Shown one piece after another: positions 50,421-63,098 of a stretch of 64,000 nucleotides of DNA (positions within the stretch are counted from its first letter, which is position 1; the number at the start of each line of letters is the position of its first letter). Origin of the DNA: Agrocybe praecox (Eukaryota; Basidiomycota; Agaricomycetes; Agaricales; Agrocybaceae); contig OZ024846.1 of assembly GCA_964017145.1 (NCBI GenBank), positions 3,100,001 to 3,164,000 on the forward strand, read 5' to 3'. A program made the position numbers and the translations under genes. Under the pieces are notes generated by a model. That model had not been told where the DNA came from. It saw only the letters and a program-made list of their open reading frames with translations, and searched no databases.

Positions 50421-53400
50421 ATGGCGTCCTCTCAGGCGCTTCCGGAACCTATGAACTCTACACCACATCATTCAAAAGTAAAGATCTCTACCGTACTTTC
50501 CGATACGATATTCGTCGCTGGGGATTATGTTTCTGGAAAGTTGGAGATGGAATGTAGGGCAGACAAGGGACTAGGGGTTGGCATAATGATGGTTGAGCTG
50601 TTTGCTGTTCAAGGTACTTGATCTTTCAATGAATATCATTCGGTACCCCTAACGTTTTTGGTAGAGTTATCATCAAGAGATCACTCGGCAACGTCTACTT
50701 TCTTACACAGTCGGCGTCTGTTTCAAGGGCCTGGCTTACCGCCTTCCAATGCTGTTCAGGCACACCCAATGGCTGGGGATCCGATTTTACCAGAACAATA
50801 CTACCAGGCGCGCAAAGGACGTTCTACTTTCCTCTTTCGAGTTCCAATACCCGCATCATCACCTCCGACGATCTCCTTTGGTACGGGTGTTGCAAAAGTG
50901 AGATATGAACTTCGTGCGAGTGTAGGCGTGTATTGGAAAGGCGAGAAGCGTCTTGTACTTGATAAAAGGCCTGTTGACGTTGTTGAGGCCTATCCTTTCG
51001 AAGAAAGCAAGCCACCGGAAGCTATAGTTATTGGTGAAAATGGTAAGCTCTGGATGCAGGGCAAGATCGTAGGGAATGTTATCGTAGCAGGTGAAAGTGC
51101 CTGCCTAGAGTTGCAAGTCAAGAACCATTCTAACAAGAAGGTACGCATTGTCTCATTCAAGCTTTAATTCTTGATTTCAACTTCTTACCGCTATCCCAGA
51201 ATACTGGTTTAACTTTGACCCTTACGCGAACACTGTATCTTCCTGGTTCTGCGACAGGAACACAAAGAATACCCCCTGTCCATCTCTCTGACACTTTGAC
51301 GGCAGTTCCCTTTCGTGGTGCTGAGTATATCATACCACCAGGAGCCGAAGGTGTTGCAAACCTCGTATTTGACGTGCCCAAGCACGCTCGAGGCGTCAGA
51401 GGTGGCACTTTAGACGGCGAAGAAGCGGAAGGTGTACTAGGACCACGTCATAGCGAGTCCCTATTCGAGATCAGATGCAAAGTAGAAATTAAGTTAGCTA
51501 TGGGCATGGGCAGGTATGTGTCTTGCCGGTGTCTACAACTCCGTGTCTTCCTTCTACTTACGCGACATCAAATTTTATAGTAAAGATATCATCTTGGAGA
51601 TACCGGTGGAAGTTGTTCATCCTAAAGCTATCCCAGTTATCGAACCACAGCAGCAGCAACTTCGACATCCGTTCAAATCTTATATACCGCCTTACCTTGG
51701 TGGACAAGATCTGTTAAACTCGACAGCACCATATCAGGCTGTCGACTACAATTCTTATTATCCTCCGCATCCGCTGACCCCTGGAAGCCCATTGCAGATG
51801 CCATATCATGACCCTGTTCAAAACCAAGTGTGGATTCCACCAGCATTCACATCACCTACTACACCCATAGCATATACGCCTGTCGGATACCCGTACCAAT
51901 CTGCTTCGCCGGTACAGCAGGACATCTACCAACCCTTTCAAGCCATGCCTTCTTTACAACCCTACGTACCGCAGTCATATCATCCCTCAGATCAGTATTA
52001 CCAGCCACATCTTCTGTTGCCTCCTGAAAATGGGACGTATATACCTCGTCCTTCGAGTGCCGGCGCTGTGGCATCAGCTTCTGCACTTGCTACGTCTATG
52101 ATCCCAGGATTACCTTTGCCTGCACCTTTAGCCTCTCAGCCATTACTTCCACTACCTGAAATGAACCACACCGTGGTTGTTAAAGATGTTTTTGCTGCAG
52201 AAACGTCTGTACCTTTCGAACCCGAAGTAGGCAAAGGAGAGCGGGCATCGAGAGTAACACGACACATGCGAATGCTGTCAAGGAATCGATCAGTTTCCCC
52301 TCAAAGTCATAGATATCCTCTTCCAATTCAACCCGCTGCATCAATGAATGCAACACTGGATTCTCAAGGAGTTTCTAGCACTGGCGCGACTTTGGGTATT
52401 CCTTCTGTCGGTATTATAACAGAACCCAGACAACAACGTTCACTTCCTCCTCCTCCTCTCACATTAGACATGGGTAACATTCTGACCGATCTTGCAGGAG
52501 AAACTCTTCTACATTCGCCTCGTCCTCAGCTTACACCAAAGCATTCATTTACTCGAGATCCTGTCTTGGGCGCTATCTCGAAAAGTGAAAGGGTGGAAGA
52601 GCTGGAAAAAATGGCAGATGAAGTTGGCAGAAAAAGTCAAGATCTTTCTTGTGATTTGCCGAAAGGAGCAGGCGAAGCCGCTGCTGTTTTGGGCGACAGC
52701 AATGCCTCAAAGAAGGTTGAAGGCGAGAAAACAACTCAGGCAGGGCCAGACATTAATAAAACCTTGCCTGGGCCCCCAGTTCCATCTGGAAAAAATCTAA
52801 TTTCGCTTCCTGGTCGAGCAAGAGCGGACGATTATTTCGCAAGCAGTGATGCAGTCTTACAGGAAACGGCACCACTTCCTTTTGATGAAACACCTCCAAC
52901 GCCAGCACTAGTTGCTGTTCTACCTGCACGCCAAATTCGCGCTGCCAGAAACGAACTCAAAACCGAAAGTGGTCTTGATGCTCTGGAACGACGATTATTA
53001 GCTGAAGTTGGAACCCGCAAACTCGATAAAAGGGACCAGAAACCAGATCTGAGAAGCATAGTGTCTCCTGTTGACACGAACTTAAACGTCTCTATTGGAA
53101 TGACTTCTTCCCAGTCAATACCAATTCCGAGTAGCAGTAAGAGCCCGGAGCCCTTGCATGATTCCGCTATCTCTAGCTTGACTCTTGCTGGCGGACTAGG
53201 TGGCGACGAGTCGGATGGAGAAATTGATGGCAGGACGCATAAAGCAGGTCATTCGAGGGGCGGTTCCAGTGATGAAAGAGAAGGCCTTCATCAGTATATG
53301 CGGCAGAGAACTCACGCAGGCACGCCCACCAACATTCTGGGCGCAGAATGGGAGAAGGCGAGAGAAAGAGCCGACGTCGCTGAAAGGGCAAAAGACAAAC

Positions 53401-55052
53401 AGGGCAAGACTAGTGGCAAGAAGAAGGATAGATCGGGTACAAAGTCAGCTGCAAAGGGAAGAGTCGCTGCATGGCTTGGTCGTATTGATCCAGATGTGCC
53501 ACCCCAAGAGCAAATTATTCCTCCTAGTCCGAGCGTCTTGCGTGGGCCACCGTCTCCATTCGAAGCGAGTGACGATGATCATCAAGGCGAACCCATACTG
53601 GCTTCAGAAATGGATGATCCTCCTGTTATGGCCAATTCTACGCCTCCATTGACTGCATCTCGGAATGTTGTTGCGGCATCACCTAACCCGCGATCATCAG
53701 GATTCATGCCTATTTCTACTCTTAGAAAACAAACCGTGGAAAATAGACCTTTGGTTGCTCGCGATGCGACAGTGGTCCAGGAAGCAAGGCTAGTACAAGA
53801 CATCTGGTCGAATGATAAGACACCTGTGATCCAGGCCAAAGCTGTACCTCAATACCTAAGAGGAGCGACACCTACCACTGGAGGGCCTATATCCAGGGAT
53901 AAAGATGGCAAGGTTTCACCATCATCACCTAAACCTACTTTACTAGATCCCACATCAAAGCCTTTGTCGTATTCAGCTGCAGCTCGTAATGTATGGAAAG
54001 CATCACCTGAGGCTCCTAGGACATCAACTCCGCCTACTACGCCCCCTCGTCCCAAAGATCTCTCAAAGAAAGCGCAGTCGCCTGGGAAGGTCAAGGCTGT
54101 ATTCCCACCTCCTAAAGCTCCTAGCAGTGATGTCAAATATGATATACGATCTGCGCGTGGTGGAAGGGGCGGCAAGGTAGCATCGGTAGCGAATTTCTGG
54201 TCTTCCAGTGCTGGTGCAACCAACAGCCTAGACACAAAGGCTAAAGCCCCTGTACAGAACACTAGTGTCCAAATTAGTTCTCAATCAGTACCTCAACCTC
54301 AACCCCTTCGCGCTGAGAAAAGGTTGTTCTCCGCTGCCGTAAAGAGCCCTGCCTTGCCTTTACCTCCCAAAACGGTTGCGGTGGCGGCGAACACTGGCGT
54401 CAATGCGAGTCCATCTTCGAAGGCGGCCCTTGAAGCCCAGAAGCGTCCTAATTCTCGCAGCAACTTGCCTAAACCTGAACTTAAAAGCCTTCCTTCATCG
54501 CCAAACAAGAAAACGGCGTCAACCACAGCCCTAGTGCCACCTACAGGTCGTTTAGTTGGTTTTCATGTGAACAAAGGGAGTAGTAAATCTACAGAAGCTT
54601 TGGTACACAAGCGACCAGCAACTGCCATGGCTACTCCTTTCTCACTTGTAACTGGAAAGGCGGCTCCTAGTAACAGTTTGTCGACGCCTAGTTCTTCAGA
54701 CCCCAAATTACAAAGTCTAATCCAGACAAAAGGGTTGAAGCCAGTCATCAAGGGCTTGTCTGATCCAGCAGTTGTATCTTCCTCGCACGCGACTCCAACT
54801 CTTTCTTCGACTGCTTCTCTTGCTCGGCCAACATCGGGAGATGCCTTGAAACATCAGCGCTCGCCTAAATTATCGACAACGTTATTATCAAATACAACAG
54901 CGAAGCCGGCGGTGGCTATTTCTTCTCAGCTTCCTCCTGATCCTCCTCGTACCGGTGCAGTGTCTCCTAGTAAACCCGTGGATCTTGCATTTGGCCAAGC
55001 ACGTCTGCGAGATCTAATCAAGAAATATCAGGGACAAGGCCAGAAGACATAG
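50421..55052 (+). CDS. Alpha-arrestin-like protein with very long disordered tail
   Basis: Probable adaptor of the alpha-arrestin family, which in fungi links membrane cargo to ubiquitin ligases. The start is ATG 50421 (MASSQALPEPM); an in-frame ATG at 50400 is an alternative. The N-terminal arrestin fold has KVKISTVLSDTIFVAGDYVS and, after intron 1, STFLFRVPIPASSPPTISFG then KVRYELRASVGVYWKGEKRL. The C-terminal arrestin fold begins GKLWMQGKIVGNVIVAGESA and includes LTRTLYLPGSATGT and VANLVFDVPKHARG, ending at an intron whose acceptor (near 51580) joins SKDIILEIPVEVVHPKAIPV. The following 1,150 residues are one exon, rich in Pro, Ser, Ala, Lys and Tyr/Pro repeats (such as SYHPSDQYYQP), without folded domains, ending LAFGQARLRDLIKKYQGQGQ. 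I see no clear PPxY motif for an HECT ligase. Confidence 0.85.
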
Positions 55053-55696
55053 GCTTCATATGATGGTTACAATTGCGCTACGATTGAAACAATCTTTGGA
55101 TTTGTGTTTTGCGATATTCTTACGTTTGCATTCGAGTTCGATGATCAACGCAATAATTCGATGCGTTGCTGCCACGTCGTTCTTCCTCCTATTCTTTTGT
55201 TTTTGCAATTATTTATGTCTTTCTTTTCTTTCTTCCTCTATTTTTTTTGTATGTTGTACAAACCACCTTGACGACCAAGTTTCTTTATTTCTTTCATTGC
55301 ATCATGTTGTATGTAATCTTCTGTTTCTTAATGAACCTTACGAAGTCTTGTATGATTGTGTAATGTCAATTCCTATTTGCGTGATGATTGATAAACGGTA
55401 GCACTAGTGCAATCGTGGTTATACGCTACTATAATGCTACGGGGTATCTGACGAGGTGAAGGGCTATTATAAACATATAGGGAATAAAAAAAAGTATACA
55501 ACAAAATGCGGTTCTAAGTAATGAGTCCATGGAGCAAGCTTGTAGTAATACATATGAATGGAAGAAAAATGGAAAACTGGGTTGAGGTAAAGCAAGACGA
55601 TAAATTAATAGTACAGATAGGATGATGGTGGCCATAGAAGATGAGGATAAGGGGTGAGGAAGAGCCGACAAACCTAATTATAGGTGATTATGGAAA
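55053..55696. other. 3' regions between convergent genes
   Basis: The arrestin (plus) and the next gene (minus) end facing each other; this stretch is pyrimidine-rich 3' UTR-like sequence (55170-55290). No gene is seen. Confidence 0.55.
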
Positions 55697-56650
55697 TTAG
55701 GCGTCGTCCGTTAAGAGGTCGATGTGAAATTGGTGCCAATCAATTTTGGCAGGGGCATCCCATTCTTCGTGATCTTCGTGAATGGTGTCGTCAGGGCCTT
55801 CTGTCGCTACGTTCGGTTCTTCCTCGAGAATTAGGAAGAAATCCGACTTTTCTTTCTCCTGGGACGGGGCGCGGTATTGCCATGATGATCGTCGGGAGCG
55901 CGATGGGAGAGGCATGGTTTGGATAGATGTCGGCCGCTCGCGTCGCGAGAAAATAAGCGAGGATCGGTTAGAGTGCGAAGGTCCGGTAAGAGACAAGAAT
56001 GATTCAAGTTTGGGAGTGTCGGACGGAGAACTACCCGATGACGACGAGAGATCGATAAACATCGACCTCGTATCTGGAGAGGAGGAGAAAGGGTCTATAC
56101 TGAGATGCAGCGTGGAGCTATATAAAAAAAGACGTTGAATATATTGTAGTAATGGGAAATGGGAATTATTGTACCCTCCGTTGGGAGCACTTGGTGTGTG
56201 AGGTCCGCCTGTAGATACCCAAAAGCTTTCTTCGCGGTTCTTGGAACTCACGCTGCTTCTCTTCGATGGTACAGCATTTTCGTCGCCTCTTCCGGACATT
56301 ATGCGCTCGAATAATCGCGAAGAGAATGAAATAAAAGAGGAACGACGTCCTTCTGGGGTCGTGCTTTTCTTCTCGCGTGTGATAGGTAATGCAGCGTCGT
56401 TGCGTGGCCAAATAAGCATTGAAGAGGGACGCGGACGACGCTGAGTAGAGTCTGACATGGATTGACGAGCGCTTGAGGAAGAGGACGAAGAGGAAGAGGA
56501 CTTGGAGTTATTGACGTCAAACGAAGCACGGACAGGTGTTGAGCGATTTGTTACTGCGCGATAGCCAGATGCAAAAAAGTCCGAATAACCTCGGACACTG
56601 GCGTTGGAGGGCTGCATGCTCGAGGAGGAGGGGGGGGGGATGAGTTGCAA
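55697..56650 (-). CDS. Ser-rich hypothetical protein
   Basis: Open frame of 317 codons from ATG 56650 (MQLIPPPSSSSMQPSN) to a stop at 55697. A 76-base intron is likely inside (about 56182-56107), joining PNGG to IDPFSSSPDTRSMFIDLS and removing a hydrophobic stretch that looks translated from intron. The protein is Ser/Arg-rich, with a poly-Ser run (about residues 50-60), RRPRPSSMLIWPRND, EGRRSSFISFSSRLFERIMS and an acidic Trp-containing end (HEEWDAPAKIDWHQFHIDLL). That end looks conserved and may be a docking motif. The family is not recognised. Confidence 0.6.
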   Translation of the reverse strand: MQLIPPPSSSSMQPSNASVRGYSDFFASGYRAVTNRSTPVRASFDVNNSKSSSSSSSSSSARQSMSDSTQRRPRPSSMLIWPRNDAALPITREKKSTTPEGRRSSFISFSSRLFERIMSGRGDENAVPSKRSSVSSKNREESFWVSTGGPHTPSAPNGGYNNSHFPLLQYIQRLFLYSSTLHLSIDPFSSSPDTRSMFIDLSSSSGSSPSDTPKLESFLSLTGPSHSNRSSLIFSRRERPTSIQTMPLPSRSRRSSWQYRAPSQEKEKSDFFLILEEEPNVATEGPDDTIHEDHEEWDAPAKIDWHQFHIDLLTDDA

Positions 56651-58920
56651 CTATGATAAACACGAGACCGGGTTTAAGTATAAAACCATTTTGAAATTAT
56701 GGTCCGAATGGTATAGGCGGTGGCGGTGACGTCGACACGATTAATGTCCTTAAGGGGGATGAGCTGGGACGAGCCCTGAATATTCCCCGGCCATGTTACG
56801 ATCCATCAGGGACGATCGCCGGTCTGGTCTCCACAGAAGCAATCAGCGATATCTGACAATAGAGCTTTCTTCGCACAGATTATCAAGCGCTCGGTGATCT
56901 TGAAGAAAACCAGTGTAAGTATATGTTACACATACGTCAATCCTGCATCTTTTGTATGATACGAACATTCCAAGGCATACTCACTGATTATAGAGCTGCG
57001 TTTCAGCTATGCGGCCTAAAGCCCAGAGGTACATAGGTCGAGACTACTTTCCCAGTTCGAAGATGCTTCCTTATTCGGCTAGCCGAACCTGCAAGTACGA
57101 GAATACATGAGTCATCTGAGGCATTGGTGCATCACATCAAGGGTAATCACCGGAATACGACCGGATAGGCCCAAGTAGACAGTAAAGCGACTTGAAAATG
57201 CCTTGACATAGTCAAGTTTGCCCATGGAGAATTTAGGGAGGCGAACAAGTCCTGTACTTTTCTCCGCCTATAACTCGACGTACGGCTTCGGCGACAGTAC
57301 TAATTCTTGGAGGATGGAATTTCGGTCCGTAAAACCAGCATTAGCTTTTTTTGTCAGTCGGAACTTTTCCACCTTTTGATTTTGATTCGTCTTTACGAAG
57401 CGACAGGTAACCTTAGCGTTCAAGGCTTTTTGTCTTTTTTTTTCCACATCATTGAGTGTGTCGCGTAATCATGTTCGTTGCTTCGATATCTCTGAGCCCT
57501 ACAATGACGACGGATAAATGTTCAGTAATCTGTGAAACCTGGAAGGAAGTACATTATTCCTTGACGGAAACAATCACACTGAAAGCAATCCATGGGAGTG
57601 GTATCAAAAATTGGACCCGGTACATTCTCATATGCACATTGCCATCACAAGATAGAATATAGCTTGTCAAAAAAAGAACTATGGTGCCACTTGTTTAGTT
57701 GTCGGTTTTCAGAGAATGGAAGTAACGGAAAAGGTCAAGATTAAGAGAAACAAGTGCGAAATCGCACGCTAGAAGTGCCGTAAACTGAGGTCATGTATGA
57801 TAACAAAGTCGGTATGGATTCTCCCAGTGAAACATCCAGCGGTGGGTCATTATCCAGAAAAAGGCGCGTGCACGTTGCATATGACTGGTCTCATCCGTCT
57901 TATCCTCATTTGAGAAGACAATCTGCATCATACATGACATGCTCCGCCGTATTTTGAACACCGTACGGAGCAATCCTTTTCCTGGACCAATTGAAAGGCG
58001 GAATACGGGTGGTGTTAAGAGAGCGAAAGGCAGAAAGAGGCATACGGATTGATAGAATGACGCGCAGTATCCGCACCACTATGATATTGGAGAAAGGGAC
58101 CTGGATACCGCAAAGCGTCAGCCAATATTATTTAGAGTTTGTTTTCATGACAAACTGGCATGTCGAAATGAATGGTGGGTGCCTGTTACAATTGTGTTGC
58201 GAAGACGAGACTTCACATATCCGCCAGCGCCCCGAAAGGCACGTTCTCATCGAACGTTCATCTTTTTTTGATGAAGACATGCTAACTTCATCATACGATG
58301 TCATGACTTAGAGGTTACAGGTATGAGGTGATGTGTAAACGGCTCCCCAGCCGCTACATCAGGTTCATCGCCGCAGTGCTGGACGAATGAGGATAAGGCA
58401 AGGCTCTGTGAGGTATTGCCTTTCATGAGAAATAATCACGAGTAAGGCTGTTTCGGTGATTAAATCAATAAAATTTGAAGCAATTGAAGATTTTCGGTGA
58501 TGATCAGCCATGAATAAAGCGAGAGAAGCAGAGCAAAAGATGGGAGAAAAAGAATAGAATACAACGAAATCCACATACTACAGTGCAAGTATAGAGACAG
58601 GTAGCTGTCGGTATTCCGTGACCAACGGTAAATCCTTTTTCATTGGCCATCCATCGGTGAACTCGACCGAGACCAAAGTTGCACCAGCTTTTAAATTCCT
58701 GATCAAGTCCCGGGCGAAAAGAGGTGATTGATATGCTATTCAGGTATTCTTCCACGTTTCTGTGGCACTGGTAGGGTAGTGAACATAAACACCGTGTAGA
58801 GCCCCATAAATAAGCCCCCTGTTTAGCGGATGTCATCAGGGAATTCAACGTCAAAGCTCCAATAATACACTGGATATTACCAAGGGTCGGGCTGGCCGCT
58901 ACGGATTGACCGCAACGGTT
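56651..58920. other. Intergenic, no supported gene
   Basis: About 2.3 kb without a recognisable gene; all frames are short and unlinked. The right end is the COA6 3' side. Confidence 0.5.
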
Positions 58921-59276
58921 TTACTTTTTAACAACCGCCTGAGCTTGTTGATTGGCTCGGGCTAGCCTGTCTTTTTGTGCCTCTCCAATGACTCTGCGCT
59001 GGTTGAAGTATTCAATCTGTATAGAAACGAGTAACGGCGGTAATTGAGTCAAAAACGCTGTGAAAGAAGAACACGAAACCGTACCCAGCTTTGCGCGCAG
59101 TTTTTCCCGTACTCCTTCTGTTCATTAGAGCACGCAGAGCCTTCCTCGCCTGCTTTCACGACTCCTACGCGGTCAAGGCATGCAAAATATGCATTCCGGG
59201 TTTCCCAGCATCTTTGTCTATCTTGTCGAGTAGGTGCAGCGTTTTCTTCCTTTTTGCTACTTGAGAACCATCCCAT
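58921..59276 (-). CDS. Cytochrome c oxidase assembly factor COA6, 95 aa
   Basis: Small mitochondrial intermembrane-space protein that helps copper delivery to the CuA site of cytochrome c oxidase subunit 2. Two exons join in frame: 59276-59085 and 59016-58921, total 95 residues, the usual size. It begins MGWFSSSKKEENAAP. The twin-cysteine helices are visible: CWETRNAYFAC (CX9C) and CSNEQKEYGKNC (CX10C), the pattern that marks COA6 rather than other twin CX9C proteins. The second exon continues the helix: IEYFNQRRVIGEAQKDRL, ending QAQAVVKK. The neighbouring larger minus-strand frame (59165-59683) overlaps it in another phase and is not supported. Confidence 0.95.
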
Positions 59277-60218
59277 GGTAGATATTGTGCGTTGAGAATA
59301 AATAAATATGCCTCTGTGCTGAACCTCCGAATTTGTGTTTGTTGAGCACCTCGAGACGACTCGACAGTCAAACGCTGCGACTGACTGAAATGACTGAAAT
59401 GTTGAAACTCATAATTACGTAAACGGATGCATTTGTCATCTTCCCGGCTCTCGGCTATCATTAACGTGTTCCGGAGCCGTAAACCTAAATTTAGAACACT
59501 CATAGGGGTCATTGATTTCTTCCAAACAACATCTCCAAGAGCAAATGCGCGTAATTCCATGTTTTGCACCGTTCCCATTTGGTGGCCGCATTTCATTCCT
59601 TTTATGAAACCATCATAAATGTGCTTTATGCAAATCTCAACCTCCGGAGACGGCGGATGCTCACAGAGAAGCCAAGCTGTCATCTGGTTGTCTATCTTTC
59701 TGTTAAAACGGAGAGCACGTTAAGCGGTGTCTGGAAACCAATTGACGTATTAATATATGTATCGGTGTTAACAGCATACGCTCGTACGGAGCTTCAACAT
59801 TAGTGGTACTTGCGTATATATTGTTATGTACAACTCAAAGCTTAAAGATGCTCCGGTGCCTCTCTCTGTCATAAACAAGCACAGTTATCCCCGCTAGCGG
59901 CTTTCAACGCAAATTCTGGTCTATGACTTGGAATTGTATTGGGCGTTTCTGCTTGTACTCGAGCCTAAAGCAATAAAATTAAGGGGTGCTTATAAATTTC
60001 ACAGAATCAATTCTCTACGACCAAGACTCAAGTACTCAAGCTCAAGTTCTGTGTAATGAAATTTCTTAGCTGCGACGGAGAAACTTCGCAGAATCAATCA
60101 CGTGAACGGTGAAGTTGCCACGAAAAAGGAGGAACCTTGCCCAATCAGTCGAGTCTGCACGATGGTCCAACGATGGTCCATCGTCTGTCGATTTACGAGT
60201 AAATGTATGCAGAAGAGT
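59277..60218. other. Intergenic, COA6 upstream region
   Basis: No supported gene. A long minus-strand frame reaches into this stretch from COA6 but has no family match. Confidence 0.45.
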
Positions 60219-63098
60219 TTAGTTGGTGAGAAATAAGGTGATAAAATTTATGAAGCAATATAGATAACTATATCTTGGGACGTTAATGTTTTTTTTCTCG
60301 ATGCTACTAGTAATGCCCGACGCCCGGGAGCTACTACTACTATCAGCATCATGATGGTCAGAAGCAGACAATTCATAAGAAACATTTGAGCGTGATCGTT
60401 TGTAACGTCCTGGAGCCTCTTGATTCGCTGTTTTCCCGGCTACTTCAAGATTGTTAACCCCGAGCAAATAGGTGCGCCAAGTTAAGTTTTTGGGGAAACA
60501 AACCATTTGAATGCACTTTGAAAAAGGGCGTGAATGAAGTAATAGGAGTTCATGTTAAAGATTAAGTCCTCTTCGACACGAGACAAGTACTGATTCCACA
60601 TGGCATCTCGAAGAGACTCCATGCGTTTCACAAAAGAAAGGAGCCCCAGATCCAGATGTGCAGTTGGTTTACTTTTGGGGGATTCTCGGAACGCGCAAGA
60701 TCTTGATTCTGAGAGTGACACTGTATTCCTAAAAATGGTGTTGGCGTTTTCGTGGGCTTTAGCATGCCGGCTGCGATAGGTCAAAGTCCAAAGAATGATC
60801 CACCACAGTGACTCCAAATCATGTTGGAAGTTGTGAACAACGTAAACTGGCACGGTTTCATAAGACTCATATCTTTCCCAGTCAACCTTGGCCCGGGTTT
60901 GGACTTTTTGATCCCGGGCTTTGCGATTAACCCCGAGATATGTTTTTGCAAGAATTGCGTGAGGCATAAAATGTGGAGTCCCCTTTAAAACAACCAAAAG
61001 CGTCAGACATAAGCTATGCATGCTATGTAATATACAAATATACCATCTTTGGATCTTTTGAGGCGTCGATGCCCTCTGGGGGTGGAAAGTGCTTCGTATA
61101 TTCAAGGTCTGAAAGCTTTGCCGTCCAGGGGTCTTTTTCTCCAGCTTTGTAAGCCAAAATATTGCCTGGGCTGACATCCCTATGGACCCAGCCAGCGCAA
61201 AACATAAGCTGCAAAGCTGGAATACGCAAGTAAGGACGTTGAAGGAGACAAAACTTTGAAGTTTAGACATACGAATGAGGGTTTGCACGGCAATATCAAT
61301 GACTTCCCCGAGCGTCGGAAGCTTCTCAAGAGCTACGCAATTCTCTTCGAAAACAACGCGGTATTGTTTCTTCTGCGCGTAGGCCCAGTTGATATCATTC
61401 GGCTCTAGCGGATGCAATTCGGAATGCACAGTGCGAGTGGCATTTCCAGTTTGTGTTCTATTGCCAGATGTTGCCGACTCGGGGTTGTCGAATAACCCCT
61501 TTATCCTTATAGCTCCCTGAGCCACGTCCTTCGTCTTGTCTCCTGTGTAGTCGGTTTTGATGCTAAGAAAATATTGCTTGTATTGTTTATCTTCAACAAT
61601 ATCTTGATGGGCGTCTTCGAACTCTTTGAGATCGGCCTTGTCAGAGGGTAACCCAGGAAGTCGCCAGAAGTCTTCGATATCATTGAAGATACGTATCTTC
61701 CCTTTCGGTTGAGGCGCTCTCGTCAAGCCATACATCCTTTAAAACGCATGTACAACCAGCGGCGACGGGTGCAGCATTAGTAGCAGGCGACTTCACTTCT
61801 TCAACAAGCCAAACTCAAGTCATTCGTCCGGTTATGTTGTCAGAACGATACTCGGAGATGATATTGATGGTGCGGAAGAAACGTGGCTCGTCGTCTGCGA
61901 GAGTGCTTGGATTTTGGTAGGTATACCTCCCATCATCGTGTCTTGCGATCATACTGTCGTAGTCCATTTCTTCTCTTGTCGCAAACATGAAGGACATGAA
62001 GACCTTGACCAAGAAGGTCGGATTCTAGCAAGTTCTTTAGCGTTGCAATCCCAAGGTTGAAATATAGCAATGTATTTACCTTCACGAAGTCGACCGGTCC
62101 AGACACCGCCGAATAGTATCGAGAAAAATACCATAAACTCAATTCATTTTCTTCGATCGTCGCCTACAGAATTGGAGGTTTGAATCGTGGACTCGCAGAA
62201 TTGGAGGTATGTTAAATATGGGTACATACCCCAAAGGAGGACTTCCGCCGCATATCATCGTTTATCACTTGTACCATGGCGGATACGACTTGCTAAATGT
62301 TCTGAGAAGTGAGATTTAACAATCAATTCAAGGCGCATTGGAACATGAAGCAGGAAATAAGCCGCACCCTAAATCTATCGTTCGATATTTTCTTCGACCT
62401 CCATTCGCAAGCCAACAGAATATTCGCAGTGTGATGTTCGAGCCTGGTTTTCTTATGAGCGTGGCCGATATTGATCCCTGGTACGACGCCTTGCAATGTC
62501 GATCGTGTATTGGGAACATCGTTTGGGACTGGAAGGGAGTTTTCAATAGGAGGAAAGCAAGAGTCCAGAGGCCCTAGACCGAAATCAGGAGCATCTTCCT
62601 CTGGGCCCGGAAGAGGACAGTCCAGCGGCAGGAAACAGGCGTCGATTTTGTTTGTAGAGCCTTGAATATCTGACTGGACGGCTCTGTTTGGGCAGTCGTA
62701 GAATATGAATCCAAGTTTGCGACCTTCGATGTCGCTCTCTTCAATGGACTTGGAGATTGGTACTAAATGGGAAAAGACTTTTTTTTCTGTTATGCAGAAA
62801 AATCCGTAAACCATTCCTGAGCTTTCTTGGTGTCATCCTCACTATCAGCAGGGATCTGAGTGATGATGGGGTCTTCGCCGTCTCCGTGGTCTTTGACCAT
62901 TCGATCCATGCATGCCTTGACGTCCACGTCGCTGGGGACAAATGGACAATACGTCCTTAAGTGTTCTTCTACATCACAAACAACAACCTCACTGTTCATT
63001 TCATTTCCTATCTGGGGGCGGAGGCTGGTGATGGCTGTCGTTCCACCGTTCGGGAGTGGTTTCGGTGTTTCTGAGAGCAACGTTAGACTAGCGTTCAT
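60219..63098 (-). pseudogene. FunK1-type protein kinase gene with nonsense codon and frame break
   Basis: FunK1 kinases are a eukaryotic-kinase-like family expanded in mushroom fungi. A start near 63098 gives a variable N-terminal part. Exons then supply QVVSAMVQVINDDMRRKSSF, TIEENELSLWYFSRYYSAVS, VKVFMSFMFATREEMDYDSM and RFFRTINIISEYRSDNITGR. The frame then hits TGA (61817-61815) exactly where the family has Arg before Val-Trp, and continues in the same frame: VWLVEEVK and CVLKDVWLDESASTERE. About 20 bases later (near 61700) the frame shifts by one to FNDIEDFWRLPGLPSDKADL. The catalytic part is otherwise intact: WVHRDVSPGNILAYK, SDLEYTKHF, GTPHFMPHAILAK and HNFQHDLESLWWIILWTL. A basic, Ser-rich tail exon (60506-60219) probably ends it. 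Both lesions are in conserved sequence, so the copy is likely dead unless they are sequencing errors. Confidence 0.75.
62167..62208. repeat. 13-base direct repeat inside a FunK1 intron
   Basis: CAGAATTGGAGGT occurs at 62167-62179 and 62196-62208. On the minus strand the first copy lies at the splice acceptor of the FunK1 intron (CCAATTCTGTAG). Confidence 0.7.

Noticed and set aside
59165..59683. 172-codon minus-strand open frame over COA6
   Set aside because: It overlaps the COA6 coding exon in a different phase, has no recognised motif, and COA6 is certain from its twin-cysteine pattern.
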